From Pandoraea sp. PE-S2T-3 (GTDB lineage Bacteria; Pseudomonadota; Gammaproteobacteria; Burkholderiales; Burkholderiaceae): a DNA stretch of 64,000 nt. The notes beneath the pieces are model-generated. The model did no database searches and was not told where the DNA came from. It worked only from the letters and a program-made list of their open reading frames with translations. Shown here in pieces: positions 60,288-64,000 of this stretch (within the stretch, counting starts at the first letter, position 1; every line of letters begins with the position of its first letter). The stretch spans positions 372,001-436,000 of the forward strand of contig NZ_NGUQ01000018.1 in assembly GCF_002179965.1 (NCBI RefSeq), given 5' to 3'. Made by a program: the position numbers and the translations under genes.

Positions 60288-61135
60288 TTCACGACTCCCA
60301 GCGACGCGCTTGCATGGCGCTCGTACGCGGTGAACTGCGGCGTGAAGCGCATTTCTTGCGTGCGCGGATACGGCAGATCGATGTCGATGCGCTCGGCAAT
60401 CTTCGCCGGGCGGCGGCTGAACACGAGTACCTGATCGGAGAGGTAGATCGCCTCGGAAATGCTGTGCGTGACGAACATCACCGCAGCGCGGGTGTGCTCG
60501 CGCACATTGAGCAGCAAGTCGTGCATCTCCATGCGGGTGAAGTCGTCGAGTGCACCGAAGGGCTCATCCATCAGCAACAGGCGCGGCGCGTGAATCAGCG
60601 CACGGCAGAGCGCCACGCGTTGCTGCATGCCGCCGGAGAGTTCGTGCGGCCGGGCGTCGGCAAACGATGCCAGACCGACAAGCTCAAGCAGTTCTCGTGC
60701 CCGTGACTTGGCTGCGGCGTCGGCGCGCCCGAGGATTTCCATCGGGAACAACACGTTGGTCAGTACGTTGCGCCAGGGCATCAGATTCGCACTCTGGAAC
60801 ACGATGCCGAAGTCGCGCTGCGCGCCGGTAATCGGCTGCCCGTCGATGCGCACCACGCCGGTCGTCGGGCGAGTCAGCCCGGCGACCACACGCAACAACG
60901 TGGTCTTGCCGCAACCACTCGGCCCCAGCAGCGCGACCAGCTGGCCCGCTTCGAAACTGCAACTCACGCTCTCCAGCGCGACCGTCTGCGCATTCTTGCC
61001 GCGCGGCGGGTAGACCTTGCTCACGCCTTCGATTTCGGCGAACGGCTGGGAAACACGTTGAACAGCGGGTTGAGCAGCGGGAGCCGCGCTGGCTTGAGAC
61101 GCAATGGCGTGCGCGGCGTCGCGAGGTGCGTTCAT
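60275..61135 (-). CDS. ABC transporter ATP-binding protein (TauB/SsuB type)
   Basis: A 286-residue ATPase. Walker A is GPSGCGKTT, the signature is LSGGMQQRVAL and Walker B is LLLMDEPFGALDD. The TauB/SsuB-specific IVFQSANLMPWRNVLTNVLFPMEI is present. The N-terminal 35 residues are an Ala-rich extension. It overlaps the binding-protein gene by four bases and the permease gene by 13, so the three are translationally coupled. Confidence 0.95.
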   Translation of the reverse strand: MNAPRDAAHAIASQASAAPAAQPAVQRVSQPFAEIEGVSKVYPPRGKNAQTVALESVSCSFEAGQLVALLGPSGCGKTTLLRVVAGLTRPTTGVVRIDGQPITGAQRDFGIVFQSANLMPWRNVLTNVLFPMEILGRADAAAKSRARELLELVGLASFADARPHELSGGMQQRVALCRALIHAPRLLLMDEPFGALDDFTRMEMHDLLLNVREHTRAAVMFVTHSISEAIYLSDQVLVFSRRPAKIAERIDIDLPYPRTQEMRFTPQFTAYERHASASLGVVKCQK

Positions 61136-62163
61136 GCGCCCACCTTCGGTAGAAATTCTGTCGTGTACAACTCGGCCGCGGTGGGGGCCTTGCCGGTGAT
61201 GCCGATGTTCTGCGCGATGAAGTCGAGGCTGCGTTTCATGCGATCGGCGTCGATCCAGCCCAACCCGTTCTGCTGGGTCGCCGGGCTCTGCGCGAGCGTG
61301 GCGAGCAACTTGATTTCGCCCACGGCAACTTCGTGATTAAGACCGGGCACGTAATTCGCCATAACAGTGGCGGCGCCCTCGGGATCGGCCAATGTGTCGC
61401 GCCAACCCTGCATCGCCGCCTTGACGAAAGCGCGCACGGTGTCGGGCTGCGCCTTGATCATTTCGTCTTTCACCAGCAGGCCGTTGGCGTACAACTCCAG
61501 TCCGTTGGACGCGAGCAGCAACGTGGTCAGTTGCCCCGGCGGCAAGACTTTCTCGATGCCTACCTGACTGAAGATGAAGTTCTCGATGGCCGGCACCTTC
61601 TTGCTCAGCAGCATGCTCACGCGCGCCGAGCCGTCGACGTTGACGAACTTGATCGACGCTGGGTCGAGCTTGTGCTGCTTCATGAAGCCCTGAATCACCT
61701 TGGGCGAGAAACTGCCCGCGCCGCTGGCGACTTCGAGACCGGTGAGCTTGTCGGGCGAGCCGGCGTTGGCGCCTGACGCGAGCGAGAAGATGGCGTAGGG
61801 CGCGCTCTGGTAGTTCATCGCCACGAAGCGCGCGCTGCTGGCGCCGCGAGCGCGGGCCAGTGCCAGCGACACCACATCGGAAAACGCAAACTGCGCGATC
61901 CCCGATTCGAGTGCCTGAATGGCTTGGGCGGTGCCCTGCCCCGGCACGATCTTGACGTTCAGACCGGCTTGTTTGAAGTACCCCTTGCCGAGGGCGACGT
62001 ACCACGGCGCGTGACGTCCGAGTACCGTGAAATCGAGCGACAAGGTGAGCTCGCCCGGCGGCTTGTTCTGCGCGTGCGCGCTGCCCCACGACCCCGCCAT
62101 CCAACCCGCTGTCGCGGCCCCGATCGCCTGTACTACCTGCCGACGCTTGCTGTTCATTGCCAT
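61132..62163 (-). CDS. ABC transporter substrate-binding protein (NMT1/TauA/SsuA type), Tat-like signal
   Basis: A 343-residue periplasmic protein of the NMT1/THI5-like family. The signal region SKRRQVVQAIGAATAGWMAG contains a twin-arginine and ends AHAQ. The mature part has LTLSLDFTVLGRHAPWYVALGKGYFKQAGLNVKIVPGQGTAQAIQALESG, typical of sulfonate, nitrate, pyrimidine or aromatic-acid binders. GGGAG lies before the ATG. It is the first gene of the nine-gene operon and is divergent from a GntR gene across a 561-nt gap. The ligand is probably the substrate of the downstream ring-cleavage enzymes. Confidence 0.92.
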   Translation of the reverse strand: MAMNSKRRQVVQAIGAATAGWMAGSWGSAHAQNKPPGELTLSLDFTVLGRHAPWYVALGKGYFKQAGLNVKIVPGQGTAQAIQALESGIAQFAFSDVVSLALARARGASSARFVAMNYQSAPYAIFSLASGANAGSPDKLTGLEVASGAGSFSPKVIQGFMKQHKLDPASIKFVNVDGSARVSMLLSKKVPAIENFIFSQVGIEKVLPPGQLTTLLLASNGLELYANGLLVKDEMIKAQPDTVRAFVKAAMQGWRDTLADPEGAATVMANYVPGLNHEVAVGEIKLLATLAQSPATQQNGLGWIDADRMKRSLDFIAQNIGITGKAPTAAELYTTEFLPKVGA

Positions 62164-62724
62164 TACCCGACTCCCAAGGAGATACCAGCCGATGACACTT
62201 GCACGCCAATGCTCACGCCCCGCTGCGGGTAGGAACTACACCCTTCACACTTCCCAGAAAAGCAGTTGTGTGCGCTTGCGGGTCGTAATATAGTGTGTGA
62301 AATGTTGTGTGATATGTTACAGAATTGCAACCGGAAAATTATTCATGTCGAGGTTTCTGGGTCGTGAAGCGATGTCGACGCGGCTTCTGAACATTGGCGG
62401 CGTGGTTCGGTGCGCGCTGCATCAGTCGATGCGTCAGACGGTACGCCGGGCGTTGCGGTTATGCCGTCGCGCGGCAGTCGGACTGCTGACGCGGCGCCTC
62501 ATGGCGGCTGGTGTGTGCGGCGCGTCGCTGGCCGCATGTCGACAGCGGCAGACGCGAGATGGCGCTGCGATAGAATGCGCGCAGCCTGTCGTGGCCGATG
62601 CAATCGCCACCTGGCGCGACGTACGCCGCTCGGTTGCCCTCGCGCAACTGGCCATTTGCCTGACCCCGAAGTGGCATCGCCGCGCTTGCCTGCCCCGCAG
62701 GCGTCATCCCGTTGGAAAGAATCG
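62164..62724. other. 561-nt divergent intergenic region before the GntR gene
   Basis: It contains tandem 12-mers at 62295-62318, a plausible operator. A plus-strand frame (start codons near 62297 and 62345) runs to the GntR ATG and would overlap it as ATGA, but its product is Arg/Cys-rich and featureless. I treat it as a chance frame. No other structure is seen. Confidence 0.45.
62295..62318 (+). promoter_or_regulatory. Tandem 12-mer operator (GTGTGAAATGTT / GTGTGATATGTT)
   Basis: Two 12-bp direct repeats, 11 of 12 identical and directly abutting, lie 132-155 nt upstream of the ABC operon start. This is a credible target for the divergent FCD-type GntR regulator, although those often bind inverted rather than direct repeats. 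The 13 bases before it (AATATAG and flanks) are AT-rich. Confidence 0.5.
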
Positions 62725-63471
62725 ATGAAAAGCTTTAAAGAGATGCCCGCCACGGCCAGCGCCGCACAACCGATCCGCACGTCACACGCCGCGCCCTCAC
62801 GCGACGCCAACGGCAACACGTCGACACGTATCCGCAAGGGGCCGTCGCTTGCCGAACAAGCTTACGACGAGATCAAGCGCCGCATTCTGTCGCTCGAATT
62901 CGGTCCCGGTCAGTTGTTCAACGAGTTGATGATTTGTGAGCTCATCGGCTTCAGCCGCTCACCGGTGCATCACGCGATTCAACGTCTCAAGCTCGAAGGC
63001 CTGATCGACATCATTCCGCGTAAGGGTTTGCAGATTCGCCGCGAGTCGATGGACGAGATTCTCGATCTGCTCGAAGCGCGATGGGCCGTGGAAGCCAACG
63101 TGGCAGCACTGGCTGCACAACGTCGCACTGACGAGCAACTGGTTCGCATGCGCGCGCTGCTGGCGGCGTCGAGCGAATTGAATCGCGACGACGATCGCGA
63201 CCGCTTCATGCAGATCGATCACGACTTTCATGCCGTGATTGCCGAGGCGGCAGGCAACAGCGCACTGACCGACATCATGCGCTCGCTGCACGAGCGCTCC
63301 GCACGGCTCTGGAAGCTGCGGGTGCTGGCGCCCGGCGACCTTCCGCACACGCAGGACGAGCACCACGCCGTGCTCGACGCGATTGAAGCGCGCGATAGTG
63401 TGGCGGCGTCCAATGCGATGGCCGCGCATCTGGCGTCGCTGCGACGCCGGCGTGTCGCGCCCGCAGGCTGA
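62725..63471 (+). CDS. GntR family regulator, FCD subgroup (divergent to ring-cleavage operon)
   Basis: A 248-residue regulator. After a 40-residue hydrophilic extension, the winged helix runs SLAEQAYDEIKRRILSLEFGPGQLFNELMICELIGFSRSPVHHAIQRLKLEGLIDIIPRKGLQIRRE. The FCD domain shows the metal His/Asp set in MQIDHDFHAVIAEAAGN, QDEHHAVLDAI and MAAHLASL. GGAAAG precedes the ATG at 62725. It is divergent from the TauABC/ring-cleavage operon and probably represses it until the substrate or an intermediate binds. Confidence 0.9.
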   Translation: MKSFKEMPATASAAQPIRTSHAAPSRDANGNTSTRIRKGPSLAEQAYDEIKRRILSLEFGPGQLFNELMICELIGFSRSPVHHAIQRLKLEGLIDIIPRKGLQIRRESMDEILDLLEARWAVEANVAALAAQRRTDEQLVRMRALLAASSELNRDDDRDRFMQIDHDFHAVIAEAAGNSALTDIMRSLHERSARLWKLRVLAPGDLPHTQDEHHAVLDAIEARDSVAASNAMAAHLASLRRRRVAPAG

Positions 63472-63479
63472 TTACCCAG

Positions 63480-64000
63480 TTACTGCCCGTCGCTTTCGAT
63501 GCCCGCAACGGCGTCGCCTAACGAGCGATTCGCCGCACTGCGCAGGCAATCCAGCGCGGCCACCACGGCCGCGCGGTTTGCACCGTCGTCGCGCCAGTAC
63601 ATCGAAATGGCGCCGAAGCCTGCGAGTCGCAGCGGCACGATGCGCAATGCGCCCAGTGCCTGCAAGCGGCTCGCCGTGCGATGCGACGCCAGCCCGATCA
63701 TGTCGCTATTGTTGAGCAGCGTGAGGTTGAGGATGGTGGAATTCGATTCGACCGTATCGCTCGGCAACGGGTAGCCCGCCTCAGCAAGCGCCGCTTCCAA
63801 TGCGTTACGAATCGGGGTGCCGCGCGGCCAGACTACCCAGCGATAGCGCTGCATGTCGGGCCAATCCACCTGATCGAGCGAAAACACCGGATGCCGGGCA
63901 CGCGCGACAAAGTGCAGCGGCTCAAGATAGAGCGCTTCCGCGCGCACGCTGCGATCCTGCAATTCCGGCGCCGAACGTCCCACCACGATGTCGATTTCGC
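63480..64000 (-). CDS. LysR-type regulator, C-terminal part (cut by window edge)
   Basis: About 173 C-terminal residues of a LysR effector-binding domain; the frame stays open to the window edge (EIDIVVGRSAPEL at its visible start). Recognisable pieces are ARARHPVFSLDQVDW, RYRWVVWPRGTPIRNALEAALAEAGY, NLTLLNNSDMIGLASHRTASRLQALGALRIVPL and the final MYWRDDGAN. The N-terminal HTH lies beyond position 64000. A GTG at 63986 is internal, not the start. It is convergent with the GntR gene 8 nt away. Confidence 0.9.
   Translation of the reverse strand, partial: EIDIVVGRSAPELQDRSVRAEALYLEPLHFVARARHPVFSLDQVDWPDMQRYRWVVWPRGTPIRNALEAALAEAGYPLPSDTVESNSTILNLTLLNNSDMIGLASHRTASRLQALGALRIVPLRLAGFGAISMYWRDDGANRAAVVAALDCLRSAANRSLGDAVAGIESDGQ

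Noticed and set aside
62297-62728. A plus-strand frame that ends by overlapping the GntR start as ATGA
   Set aside because: The overlap looks like coupling, but the product is Arg/Cys-rich with no fold or signal features, and no ribosome binding site was found. Kept only as a remark in the intergenic entry.
1-64000. Insertion sequences, prophage, integrons or attachment sites
   Set aside because: No transposase, integrase or phage gene was recognised, and no long direct or inverted repeats flanking a segment were seen by eye.

Overview
The window is high-GC, densely coded DNA from a betaproteobacterium. The proteins look like Burkholderiales, and a Pandoraea- or Burkholderia-like genome is my best guess; this rests on protein style and was not checked by search. 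I see no rRNA, tRNA, insertion sequence, phage or CRISPR array. There are eight LysR-type regulators (one cut by the right edge), two FCD-type GntR regulators and one MerR regulator, so this is mostly accessory and catabolic chromosome built of small regulator-plus-transporter-plus-enzyme modules.

Positions 1-8.5 kb form an envelope/stress-like block: a stand-alone response-regulator receiver, a diguanylate cyclase followed by a DUF2252 protein, an outer-membrane barrel, a multi-pass membrane protein, an MscS-type channel and a SYLF lipoprotein. The most striking signal in the window is here. Five promoters in this block carry one composite element: TGCCC-N4-GGGCA, about 6 nt, TTGCCC, 6 nt, CCGATGGC, then a weak -10 box 19 nt further on. 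It looks like an undescribed local regulon. From 8.5 to 13.2 kb a LysR gene diverges from an operon with a 2-hydroxycarboxylate transporter, a CoA-transferase and a citrate-lyase-beta-like lyase. From 13.2 to 17.5 kb come small envelope proteins and a second, larger MscS-family channel.

From 17.5 to 21.6 kb a LysR gene diverges from a CitMHS transporter and an AtuA-type protein pair. At 21.6-22.9 kb sits a solitary, less GC-rich gene whose N-terminal linker recalls proteins associated with contractile injection systems. From 23.0 to 28.5 kb a LysR gene diverges from a polar amino-acid-type ABC transporter operon that also encodes a ureohydrolase and a RidA-like protein, which suggests uptake and hydrolysis of a guanidino compound. 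From 28.5 to 36.4 kb there are further LysR modules (heme-binding-like protein plus MFS exporter; haloacid dehalogenase plus class II aldolase; cupin).

From 36.4 to 48.0 kb a run of plus-strand genes encodes a leader peptide, a glyoxalase-like protein, an M14-like hydrolase, an oxidoreductase, a thioesterase, a peptide/nickel-type ABC transporter, an acyl-CoA synthetase and a short-chain dehydrogenase. A nested three-stem RNA structure lies in the middle. From 48.0 to 51.6 kb a GntR regulator and a GhrA-like reductase diverge from a dicarboxylate-type MFS symporter. A TipA-like MerR regulator, a LysR gene and a solitary ruvA follow. From 54.5 to 62.2 kb a nine-gene minus-strand operon encodes a TauABC-type importer plus cupin, Ldh2-type dehydrogenase, RidA-like, FAH-family, extradiol-dioxygenase-like and ACMSD-like proteins, probably a meta-cleavage pathway for an aromatic substrate. 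A divergent GntR gene and a truncated LysR gene end the window.
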